Positions 41,923-49,096 of a DNA stretch of 64,000 nucleotides are shown here, piece by piece. The DNA lies in NCBI RefSeq assembly GCF_021183625.1, contig NZ_CP089214.1, forward strand, positions 5,518,001-5,582,000. Direction: 5' to 3'. The DNA comes from Nocardia asteroides. Its GTDB lineage: Bacteria > Actinomycetota > Actinomycetes > Mycobacteriales > Mycobacteriaceae. Position 1 is the stretch's first letter; every line of letters starts with the position of its first letter. The translations under genes were made by a program, and so were the position numbers. The notes under the pieces were generated by a model. It did not search any database. It saw only the letters and a list, made by a program, of their open reading frames with translations, and had not been told where the DNA came from.

Positions 41923-43821
41923 GTGGCCGGACGACTTCCCGACCGCGATATCGCGGCGATCAGAGAACGCGTCCGGATCGAGGACGTGGTGGGTGAGTAC
42001 GTCGCGCTGCGCAGTGCCGGGCCGCAGTCCATGCGCGGGCTCTGCCCGTTCCACGACGAGAAGTCGCCGTCGTTCCACGTGCGCCCGCACCTCGGGCTCT
42101 TCCACTGCTTCGGCTGCGGCGAGGGCGGCGACGTCTACGCCTTCCTGCAGAAGATCGAGCACATCGGCTTCGTCGAGGCCGTCGAGCAGATGGCCGACCG
42201 GCTCGGCTACCGGATCAACTACGAGGGCGGCGGCACCTCGGTGCAGCGCGACCGCGGGACCAGGGCCAGGCTGGTCGCGGCCAACGCCGCCGCGCACGAG
42301 TTCTACCAGGCCCAGCTGAACCAGCCGGAGGCCGAGGCCGCCAGGAACTACCTCACCGAGCGCAACTTCGACTCCGCCGCCGCCCGCCAGTTCGGCTGCG
42401 GCTACGCGCCGGGTGGCTGGGACGCGCTCAGCAAGCACCTGCTCACCCGCGGCTTCGAGTTCAAGGAGCTGGAGGCCGCCGGGCTCTCCAAGCAGGGCAG
42501 GCACGGCCCGATCGACCGCTTCCACCGGCGGCTGCTGTGGCCGCTCCGGAACCTCGGCGGCGACGTCATCGGCTTCGGCGCGCGCAAGCTCTTCGACGAC
42601 GACACCATGCCGGGCAAGTACGTCAACACGCCGGAAACCCTGCTGTACAAGAAGTCCCAGGTGCTCTTCGGCCTCGACCTGGCCAAGCGCGAGATCGCCA
42701 AGGGCCACCAGGCGGTCGTGGTCGAGGGCTACACCGACGTCATGGCCATGCACCTGGCAGGCGTGAAGACCGCCGTCGCCTCCTGCGGCACCGCCTTCGG
42801 CGACGACCACATGGCGATCCTGCGCAGGCTGCTCATGGACGACAACTTCTGGCGCGGCGAGATCATCTACACCTTCGACGGCGACGCCGCTGGCCAGGCC
42901 GCCGCGGTCAAGGCCTTCTCCGGCGACCAGAAGGTGGCCGGGCAGACCTACATCGCCGTCGCCCCCGACGGCCAGGACCCCTGCGACCTGCGCCAGCACT
43001 CCGGCGATGCCGCCCTGCGCGACCTGGTGGCCCGCCGCACCCCGCTCTACGAGTTCGTCATCCGCGGCCTGCTCGCCGAGCACAACCTGGACACCGCCGA
43101 GGGCCAGGTCGAGGCGCTGCGCCGCGCCGTCCCGGTGGTCGCGCGGATCAAGGACAACGCGCTGCGCAAGGCGTACGCGACGAAGCTGGCAGGCTGGGTC
43201 GGCTGGGACGACATCCAGACCGTCGTGCGCCGCGTCGGCGAGGAGGCCCGCCGCGGCCCCCGCACCGAGCACCGCAGGGCAGGCGCGACCGCGGCCACCC
43301 CCGCCCCCCGCCCGGAGCCGAGCCCCCTGGCCGACCCCGCGCTCACCCCGCAGCGCCAGGCCCTCGCCGCCGCGCTGCAGTACCCCGGCATCGCCGGAGC
43401 CGCCTTCGACGCCCTGGAACCCGAGGTCTTCACCCACCCCGCCCTGGCCGCCGTCCGCGCCCTCATCGCCGAAGCGGGCGGCACCGCGGCGGGCCTGGAC
43501 GGCGCCGCCTGGGTCAGCGCCGTCGCCGACCGCGCCGACGACCTCACCCTGCGCGGCCTCATCAGCGAACTGGCGGGCCAGCCGCTCCCGGTGAAAACCG
43601 ACGCCGACATCCCGCGCTTCGTCACCGGCGTGCTCGCCCGCGCACAGGAGGCCCTGATCGGCAGGCAGATCGCCGAGCTCAAGTCCAAGCTGCAGCGCGT
43701 CTCCTCCGCCGACCAGGACTACCTGGCGCTCTTCGGCGACCTCGTCGCGCTCGAGCAATACCGCAAGAGCCTGCTCACACAGGCCATGGGCAACCACGGC
43801 GACTTCGCCACCAGCGGCTAG
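41923..43821 (+). CDS. dnaG: DNA primase
   Basis: 632 residues. Makes RNA primers for replication. Zinc finger (CHC2 type) at residues 40-65: CPFHDEKSPSFHV ... FHCFGCGEGG. RNA polymerase/Toprim domain with VVVEGYTDVMAMH and YTFDGDAAGQAAAVKAF, the Mg2+-binding acidic residues. The C-terminal third carries the DnaB-interacting region. Leaderless start, 14 bp after dgt. Full length. Confidence 0.96.
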   Translation: MAGRLPDRDIAAIRERVRIEDVVGEYVALRSAGPQSMRGLCPFHDEKSPSFHVRPHLGLFHCFGCGEGGDVYAFLQKIEHIGFVEAVEQMADRLGYRINYEGGGTSVQRDRGTRARLVAANAAAHEFYQAQLNQPEAEAARNYLTERNFDSAAARQFGCGYAPGGWDALSKHLLTRGFEFKELEAAGLSKQGRHGPIDRFHRRLLWPLRNLGGDVIGFGARKLFDDDTMPGKYVNTPETLLYKKSQVLFGLDLAKREIAKGHQAVVVEGYTDVMAMHLAGVKTAVASCGTAFGDDHMAILRRLLMDDNFWRGEIIYTFDGDAAGQAAAVKAFSGDQKVAGQTYIAVAPDGQDPCDLRQHSGDAALRDLVARRTPLYEFVIRGLLAEHNLDTAEGQVEALRRAVPVVARIKDNALRKAYATKLAGWVGWDDIQTVVRRVGEEARRGPRTEHRRAGATAATPAPRPEPSPLADPALTPQRQALAAALQYPGIAGAAFDALEPEVFTHPALAAVRALIAEAGGTAAGLDGAAWVSAVADRADDLTLRGLISELAGQPLPVKTDADIPRFVTGVLARAQEALIGRQIAELKSKLQRVSSADQDYLALFGDLVALEQYRKSLLTQAMGNHGDFATSG

Positions 43822-44072
43822 CGCGCCCCGCGTCGCAGCTGATCGTGCGGCACCAGGATCGTGGTGCGCTCGTCCAGCGGCTCCATCGGCTCCAGCTTCT
43901 GCTGCGTGCTCAGCCGATCAGACAGCCGCTGCCTGCCGACCAGCACCAGCTTGCGTGTCACCGGGCTCCCGGCGACCGCCCGCGTCGCCGCGGAGATCTG
44001 CTCGTACCGCGCCCGTCCCGCCTTGCTACCCAGCACGTACCCGGCCGCGACACCGATGATCAACCGCAGCAT
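43818..44072 (-). CDS. small YtxH-like membrane-associated protein (Rv2342 position)
   Basis: 84 residues. Starts with a short hydrophobic, Gly-rich stretch MLRLIIGVAAGYVLGSKAGR, like YtxH-type proteins, then a charged helix RARYEQISAATRAVAGSPVT. ATG 44072 with GGGAGGAG 9 nt upstream; the longer frame is unlikely. It overlaps the dnaG stop tail to tail by 4 bp. By position the equivalent of Rv2342. Function unknown. Confidence 0.78.
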   Translation of the reverse strand: MLRLIIGVAAGYVLGSKAGRARYEQISAATRAVAGSPVTRKLVLVGRQRLSDRLSTQQKLEPMEPLDERTTILVPHDQLRRGAR

Positions 44073-44239
44073 GCCTGTGAGCTCCTCCCGATTCGCCTGT
44101 CCGCGCCCACCATCCTGCCCGACCCCCGCCCCACCTGTCGATCCGGGCATGTCCGCAGCTAGAACCGCGATTTGGGCTGGCGTCAGTGGATACGCTAAAG
44201 TTTCTTCTCGGCCAGCCCGGACAGGGAAGGCCACGCCGA

Positions 44240-44312
44240 TCCCCTATAGCTCAATTGGCAGAGCAGCCGACTGTTAATCGGCAGGTTTCTGGTTCGAGTC
44301 CAGATGGGGGAG
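44240..44312 (+). tRNA. tRNA-Asn (GTT)
   Basis: 73-nt cloverleaf. Acceptor TCCCCTA pairs with TGGGGGA (one T-G wobble), discriminator G at 44312, D arm with AGCTCAATTGGCAGAGC, anticodon stem CCGA/TCGG with loop CTGTTAA, anticodon GTT at 44273-44275, T arm TCTGGTTCGAGTCCAGA. CCA is not encoded. The accessory stretch to 49 kb begins right after it. Confidence 0.97.
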
Positions 44313-44319
44313 CATTGAA

Positions 44320-44352
44320 AAGCCCCTCACCAGCATAAGCAGTGAGGGGCTT
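44320..44352 (+). terminator. tRNA-Asn terminator
   Basis: AAGCCCCTCAC-(11 nt)-GTGAGGGGCTT, a perfect 11-bp stem starting 8 nt after the tRNA, followed by CTTCGT. Confidence 0.85.
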
Positions 44353-44718
44353 CTTCGTGCCCGACGCACTGAACCCCGAACTCGATACTTTCCGATTACA
44401 AACAAGTCGCCACTTTCCCTGCGCGTACCGACCGAGCGTCCGGGCCGACCGTCTTGCGCTCCAGGTAGTGCCGCAGCGCGGCACGCAACGACCGCCGGCG
44501 TTCGCCAGGCTCATCCAGCCACCGTCGCAGTCGGTGGACACCCTCGCGTTGCCCTTCCGTGCAGGGATGGCCGGTATCAGGAAGCAGGTTCACCAGGCCG
44601 ACACAGCCTCGGTCGGCCGGCGAGCGAACATGGGGGCCCGCGATGGGCAATGCGCACGGCGCGCGGCACGGATTACCATCATCCCCATCGGGCGAAAGGA
44701 GCCGGGGGAGGGGCATCG
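44353..44718. other. gene-poor stretch with a decayed minus-strand reading frame
   Basis: No intact gene. On the minus strand (about 44396-44620) one frame reads HRLRRWLDEPGERRRSLRAA and RHYLERKTVG, an amphipathic pattern like the end of a helix-turn-helix regulator, but it lacks a start and the rest is not coherent. It may be the remnant of an integrated gene next to the tRNA. Nothing else is visible. Confidence 0.25.
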
Positions 44719-45207
44719 ATGGGTCTGCTCGGCCGCGCGAAGAAGAAGCCCGTTCAGCCGAGGGTGGCTGCCCCGCGGCAGCCCGGAGTGGCTCTACCGT
44801 CGCCGAGGGTGAACAGATTCAGTGCGTGGAGCGAAGATTTCCACGACGTGCCCTGGATCGAGGTCGCGCGCTTGTATAGGAGGTTGTCTGAAAGGCATCC
44901 CCAATCGCAGCACCTGACCGACATCGTGGACAGCGTCGTGCGCTCCGGCCGTGATCAGGACTTGGCAGCGTCGATGTCGATGCACGATCTGATTGTCACG
45001 ACCCGGCCGGTGCCCGAAGCGCCGATCGAGGAGGTCGTCGTCCGAGCCCCGGGATCGGTGATCCCGGTAGCCAATGGCACCGTGGTCGTCGAGCGCTTCT
45101 CGGATGTCCATCCTGGGCAGATCACCGGCCCGGTCGATGAGGCGGTCCCACTGTTCTGGCAATCCGTCGCTACGGTCTTCGGCATCATGCCACCCTCGAC
45201 CGACTGA
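44719..45207 (+). CDS. hypothetical protein
   Basis: 162 residues, no signal peptide or membrane segment. Basic N-terminus (MGLLGRAKKKPVQPRV), then FSAWSEDFHDVPWIEVARLY and a helix region, and a beta-rich C-terminal half (VVVRAPGSVIPVANGTVVVE). ATG 44719 has GGGGGAGGGG upstream. I do not recognise the family. It is the only plus-strand gene in the accessory stretch that looks intact. Confidence 0.55.
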   Translation: MGLLGRAKKKPVQPRVAAPRQPGVALPSPRVNRFSAWSEDFHDVPWIEVARLYRRLSERHPQSQHLTDIVDSVVRSGRDQDLAASMSMHDLIVTTRPVPEAPIEEVVVRAPGSVIPVANGTVVVERFSDVHPGQITGPVDEAVPLFWQSVATVFGIMPPSTD

Positions 45208-45614
45208 ATTGATCGCCCCGAATGTGCGGCACCGGCCCTCTGCGGCGCGGTCCACGCAATTCCGCAATTCCGCAATTGCTCGGCAGCACCGCTCGCTACG
45301 AGGTGCCGATGTCGTTCATGATGCGCAGGTTGTCCGTCAGGCCGATTCCGGTGCCATCGCGGGTTGTCAGCGATCGTTGGTGGAGGTGCGCTCGGCGCCG
45401 CGGGGTTTGTCGGGCGGTGCCCATCTCAGGGAGGCCGGTCGCCCGTCCGTCGCCCCGGCTGCCCTCCCTTCGAGGCCGAGGAGAATGCGCTGGCGGCGGC
45501 TCCCGATCAGGTCGCCGAGAGCGCACGCCTCTACCTCAGGACTGGCTGCAGGTCCGGGGGGCGACGCACGAACGGGCGGCGCCTTGGTGAGGGCCGCCCG
45601 CCGGGGAGCGAAGG
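45208..45614. other. 407 bp without a recognisable gene
   Basis: Plus-strand frames here are open but of skewed composition and lack ribosome sites; I see no domain, RNA or clear hairpin. It may hold decayed coding sequence. Confidence 0.4.
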
Positions 45615-45914
45615 TCAGGAGGGGGAGTAGGTGAGGCAGTTGGCCGAGTGGTCACCCGAGCCGATGCCGACGCGGATGTCCGGCGCACTGCACTCCAGGT
45701 TCCGGTTGTGCGTGCAATCGGCGCGCTGGCAGGCGCCGACCATGGAGGTGACGCGCTCCAGGCCGCCCTTGCTGGAGAGCGGGATGAAGGTGGTGCAGTC
45801 GGCGGAGCCGTTCTCGCCCGCGACATTGATCGCGAAGGCGTGGCAGCCGTCGTGGTTGTACGAGCAATCGCTCACCGTACATTCGCTGACGTGCGGCATT
45901 TCCATCGTCGTCAT
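45615..45914 (-). CDS. double DUF1540 cysteine-rich protein
   Basis: 99 residues made of two DUF1540 units. Unit 1: CTVSDCSYNHDGCHAFAINV ... DCTTFIP. Unit 2: CQRADCTHNRNLECSAPDIR ... NCLTY. Each has four Cys in the same spacing, the pattern of a small metal-binding module. ATG follows GGAGG by 5 nt. The family is widespread in actinobacteria and Clostridia with no proven function; metal binding is inferred. An iron-box-like sequence lies about 90 bp upstream. Last gene of the minus-strand run from 48.6 kb. Confidence 0.85.
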   Translation of the reverse strand: MTTMEMPHVSECTVSDCSYNHDGCHAFAINVAGENGSADCTTFIPLSSKGGLERVTSMVGACQRADCTHNRNLECSAPDIRVGIGSGDHSANCLTYSPS

Positions 45915-46002
45915 GAATTCCTCCGTGCGGTCGAAGGGCCGCGAACAGGTCGTATCGCGGGTTTCCGAGTCGATCGTAGATCGGTTCGCGGCGGAGAAAC
46001 AG

Positions 46003-46021
46003 CAAGGTCAGGCTTGCCTCA
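46003..46021. promoter_or_regulatory. possible IdeR/DtxR-type iron box
   Basis: CAAGGTCAGGCTTGCCTCA matches the iron-box consensus TTAGGTTAGGCTAACCTAA at 13 of 19 positions, including the AGGT.AGGCT..CCT core. Upstream of the DUF1540 gene. Weak on its own. Confidence 0.3.
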
Positions 46022-46023
46022 TG

Positions 46024-46416
46024 TCATACGGGCAAATTATGGGCGAACTTCCAGATGGAAACTTGAGCAGGGATGACCGGCCGGTCCGAGGCCACGTGGC
46101 GGAAGCCACGGTGGTGAATGGCGCCGACCCGGTCGTGCTCGGCTTCGATCGCGGTCGGCCGCGTGCCGCGGAGCCGGTCGATGCGCCGGTCGAACGGGTC
46201 GCCGACCTCGACGCCGATCGCCACCGCGCCGAGCCCCTCGAGGATGTCCTCGATTCGGGTGGCGAAGGCTGGCGCATCGGTCGTCCGGGGCGTTGGCGAG
46301 TTTCCCATCGGCGGCGCTGCGGAGGTGCTGCGCGGTGTGCACGCAGTTGGCGTGTGGTGAGCGGCCCCGGTGCCGCGAGGGGTTGGGGGTGGGTCACTGT
46401 GCTCTTCACTCTTCAC
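46024..46416 (-). CDS. GrpE-like protein (nucleotide-exchange-factor head domain)
   Basis: 130 residues. Residues 55-125 match the beta-wing head of GrpE: EDILEGLGAVAIGVEVGDPF, D(R/V)VGAIHHRGF, then VIPAQVSIWKF (compare GV.PF........G.V..V...GY......VLRPA.V.V). GrpE releases ADP from Hsp70 proteins. The N-terminal 50 residues are Pro/Thr-rich and do not form the long GrpE helix, so either the gene is truncated, it is frameshifted near 46300, or the protein is a short accessory GrpE. The GTG lies 11 nt after the LuxR-type gene; it is not the housekeeping grpE, which sits with dnaK. Confidence 0.55.
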   Translation of the reverse strand: MKSEEHSDPPPTPRGTGAAHHTPTACTPRSTSAAPPMGNSPTPRTTDAPAFATRIEDILEGLGAVAIGVEVGDPFDRRIDRLRGTRPTAIEAEHDRVGAIHHRGFRHVASDRPVIPAQVSIWKFAHNLPV

Positions 46417-46427
46417 GGAAGGGGTCG

Positions 46428-46688
46428 TCAGAGGTCGTCGATATCGACCAGCGCATCCTGCAGGGCGCGGGCGACGAGCGCGGCCTTGGTCGGCGCTGGG
46501 CGGCCGACCGCCGCGTACTTTTCCCGTATCCGGGAGAGGTGGGTGTTGATCGTGCCCTGGGAGATGAAGAGCCGCTTGCCCGCCTCGGTCTTCGAGTCGG
46601 ACTCGAACCAGGCGAGGAGCACCTCGATCTCACGGGTGCTGAGTGCGGGCCGGATGCCGAACGGGTCGTAGGCCGGGGTCATGGTCAT
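46428..46688 (-). CDS. LuxR-type single-domain DNA-binding protein
   Basis: 86 residues, a stand-alone GerE/LuxR helix-turn-helix: LSTREIEVLLAWFESDSKTE, AGKRLFISQGTINTHLSRIR, EKYAAVGRP.PTKAALVARAL. The recognition helix is SQGTINTHLSRIREKY. No receiver or sensor domain. ATG with AAGGA 7 nt upstream. It belongs to the minus-strand accessory run and could regulate it; what signal it takes is not visible. Confidence 0.8.
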   Translation of the reverse strand: MTMTPAYDPFGIRPALSTREIEVLLAWFESDSKTEAGKRLFISQGTINTHLSRIREKYAAVGRPAPTKAALVARALQDALVDIDDL

Positions 46689-46746
46689 GCGTTTTTCCTT
46701 CGTGGAGATCCCGCACCGACCGGCACGCGCCCGAATCCGGCGAATG

Positions 46747-47130
46747 GTTCAGAACCAGCGGCCCTTCGGATCGCGGAAGCACACCCGGAGCGCGAGGCCG
46801 CTGAGCAGCGCGAGCCCGAAGTAGACACCGAGCCGGATCATGTCGCCGGACTCGTCGATGCCTCCGGAATGCGCTCCCCAGGGGTGGTCCCGCGAAGATC
46901 TCGGCGATCAGCAGGAGGGGCACGGCGATCCGGGCCCATCTGCGGTTTGGGCGCCGGCGCGTCGTGCCGACGGCCTGATCGCCACCGTAGTTCGTGACGA
47001 CATCGCTGGTTCCGCGAGCGGTGTTGGACGGCTGACTATGCGGGATCCGCCCGGTCGGCAGAACGGGGTACTGCGCTGAACCGGGCTGTTGCCGATAGGT
47101 ATACCGCGGACCGTCGGGTGGGACATCAGT
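46747..47130 (-). pseudogene. small two-helix membrane protein, frameshifted
   Basis: Read across two 1-bp frameshifts this gives about 127 residues: MSHP, a Pro/Gln/Tyr-rich stretch (RYTYRQQPGSAQYPVLPTG), a basic patch (TTRRRPNRRWAR), membrane helix 1 (IAVPLLLIAEIFAG), a short loop, helix 2 (GVYFGLALLSGLALRVCF) and RDPKGRWF. The breaks are at a G run near 47116 (one base missing) and a G4 run near 46881 (one base extra). ATG 47130 overlaps the TIR gene stop (TGATG). Function unknown. Confidence 0.5.
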
Positions 47131-47702
47131 GGCCGCCCTGGATCGTCACGGTCTGGTTGCCGTAGTGGTTGATGACGATACTGCTGGCGCGGTCCGCGTA
47201 GTTGCTCGTACTGCCGGTCGGTACCTCCTGTCGTGGTTGGTCGGGGGGGTCCGGTCTCGCGCAGCAGCCGCTGCACGAGACCGGTGATATTCGAGTCTGT
47301 CTGCCGGTGCCCGATGCGCCAGAACTGCGAGCGCGCCAGCAGTGCGATATCGGCGGGCACGAGCTCCGGTGCCGGCATCGGGGTCTCACCCGGCAGTACC
47401 GGGATCACCGGAATCTTCCTCTCGTAGGCGGTGCGCAGTTCGTAGCGCACCAGTCGGTGGGGTCGTCGATGCGGCGGGCACCGCTCGCGTCCGAGCCGGA
47501 CCACAGCGGCCCGATCACGGCGACCACCGCGTCGCCCGCGGCGAGCGCCCCCGGATCGGGGCGGTGTAGACCGTGCCGAGCTGATCGAATCGTCGGCGCG
47601 GAAAACGTGATCCCGGCCGAATCTCTCGGCCAGGGGTTTCCAGATCTCGGCGACCGCGAAGGCACTGTCCGCGCTGCGGTAGCTCAGAAAGATGTCGGTC
47701 AA
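47126..47702 (-). pseudogene. TIR-domain protein, several frameshifts
   Basis: Start TTG 47702 with AGGAG 9 nt upstream. Opens with LTDIFLSYRSADSAFAVAEI, the TIR start motif, then FGRDHVFRADDSI; in other frames follow ALAAGDAVVAVIGPLWSGSD, DDPTDW, VRYELRTAYERKIPVIPVLP and ADIALLARSQFWRIGH, all in the correct TIR order. The chain ends NHYGNQTVTIQGGH. Frame changes lie near 47243 (G7 run), 47450, 47550 (C5 run) and 47583. TIR domains of this type cleave NAD+ in immunity or toxin systems; a catalytic Glu is plausible in RYELRTAYERK. Intact function only if the frameshifts are sequencing errors. Confidence 0.65.
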
Positions 47703-47806
47703 GGGGATGTGCTCCTGTCTGCTTCGATGATGCGGTGTCGCGGGCGATGGGGGGAGTGGTTGCCCGTTGCATGCTCGAACACGCAACGGGGCAACGGGGC
47801 AACGGC

Positions 47807-48569
47807 TCAGCGCTTGCCGATGGTGTCGGCGAGCGCGGTCTGGATGCGGTGCAGCGCCGGATCGTCGCGGAAGCGGCGCACGGTGCGCTGGAATTCCTGC
47901 AGATCGGCCCGGATGGTCATCGAATCGACCGCCCGGATGATGTCGAGCAGTGGCGCCATGAGCGCGGAGGCGCGGGCGATGTTGCCGAGTTTCGCGTGCG
48001 CGAGGGCCTGCCTGGTCCCGAACCGGGCGCGATCCCGATCGGACTGCCCGCCCGCCTCCAGGGCACGCATGGCGTTGCCCTCGTCGCCGCCGAGCGCGTG
48101 CCCCTGCGCCGCGCCGAGCGCCGCGAGCCAGCGGATCCGCGGCTGGATCGCACTGTTGCCGACCAGTTGCGCGGTGAGCGCGATGGTCGCCGACGAGTCG
48201 GCCTGGTACAGGCTCAGCACCGCCTTCGGGACCAGCGAATAGCTCAGCATGCTGGAATCGCCCGCGGCGCAGGTGAGTTCGACGGCGTACTCGGTCCGCC
48301 AGCTCGCACCGCGATTGTCCCCGGCCTCCTGCGCCATCCAGCCGGTGAACTCGGCGGTGCGCGCGGCGTGGTGCAGCAGCGGGTCAGGTGCTCCGGCGCG
48401 CCACGGCGCGCCGCCGCGGTGGCGACTGGGTCTGGCTGATCACCAGCGGCAGTGCCAGGCCCGGGCTCGCGCTCCGGCCGAGCAGCCTGGCCTGGTCGAA
48501 GACCGCAGTGAGGCCGGGAACCAGGTCTGGGAAACGCAGGCGATGTTCTGCGCAACGCGGTGCGGCCAC
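47807..48569 (-). pseudogene. XRE/TPR-type regulator fragment, frameshifted
   Basis: The last 176 residues are intact (FTGWMAQEAGDNRGASWRTE, RIRWLAALGAAQGHALGGDE, DPALHRIQTALADTIGKR), a TPR-like helical repeat region seen in actinobacterial XRE-family regulators with C-terminal sensing domains. A piece in another frame before about 48425 reads TAVFDQARLLGRSASPGLAL, which fits directly upstream in such proteins. The N-terminal helix-turn-helix is not found. Truncation is therefore likely, in addition to the frameshift. Confidence 0.5.
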
Positions 48570-49007
48570 CGGACGGCTCCACGGTCACCGGGAGCGGCCT
48601 CGTCCGCGGGGCGACGGCGCGGGGGGTTGCCCGCGAACTGGTCGTGCGCATAGCCCCGGCGCGGCGGCGACGCCAGGTACGTCGAAACCGGTGGCGATCC
48701 GATCTACGCGGTCACCGCGGCTGCCGCGGCGTGGGCGCAGATGTTCCGGCAGGCCCTCGAGCTGCTCGCCGGTGCGGAGCCCGGGGAGGTGAGCGCCTGG
48801 CAGCGAGCCCGCTTCCTGCTCTGCCAGGCGCCGGTCATGAAGCGCGGCACCGATGCGGTGATCCGCACCTTCCTGGTCGGCGCGTTGCTGTTCGAGCAGC
48901 CTCCGGTGCTGGCCCAGGACGCTGACCTGCGCTGCCTGGTACTCGGTCAGGATGCGGCCACGAGGATGCCCGCCGATCCCGCCGGAATCTCCCGATCGAG
49001 TAAATAG
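48541..49007 (+). pseudogene. unidentified gene fragment, frameshifted
   Basis: A plus-strand frame from about 48543 (DVLRNAVRPPDGSTVTGSGL) breaks near 48660 and resumes as GGDPIYAVTAAAAAWAQMFR, continuing to WQRARFLLCQAPVMKRGTDA and a stop at 49007. The composition is protein-like but I recognise no family. It ends just before the KstR-type operator of the ligase gene. Confidence 0.4.
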
Positions 49008-49018
49008 AACGTGTTATA
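49005..49018 (+). promoter_or_regulatory. KstR-type operator (TAGAACGTGTTATA)
   Basis: Exact match to TnnAACnnGTTnnA, the KstR consensus for cholesterol-catabolism genes, 79 bp before the acyl-CoA ligase start. Confidence 0.6.
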
Positions 49019-49096
49019 GTTTCGACCGTCCGCCGGCCGGGTTGCGCCGTGGCCGTGGTCCGGCGCAACCGAGAAGAACGCGCCGAGAGGGGCACG

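Noticed and set aside
41860..43797. Minus-strand ORF of 645 codons over dnaG
   Set aside because: Antisense shadow of dnaG; low-complexity Gly/Val/Leu translation.
44251..44541. 96-codon minus-strand ORF covering tRNA-Asn
   Set aside because: It is antisense to the tRNA and terminator, so its composition is dictated by those structures.
44240..49007. Integrated element with attL/attR from tRNA-Asn
   Set aside because: No integrase gene and no second copy of the tRNA 3' end was found by eye inside the window, so a defined mobile element is not claimed.
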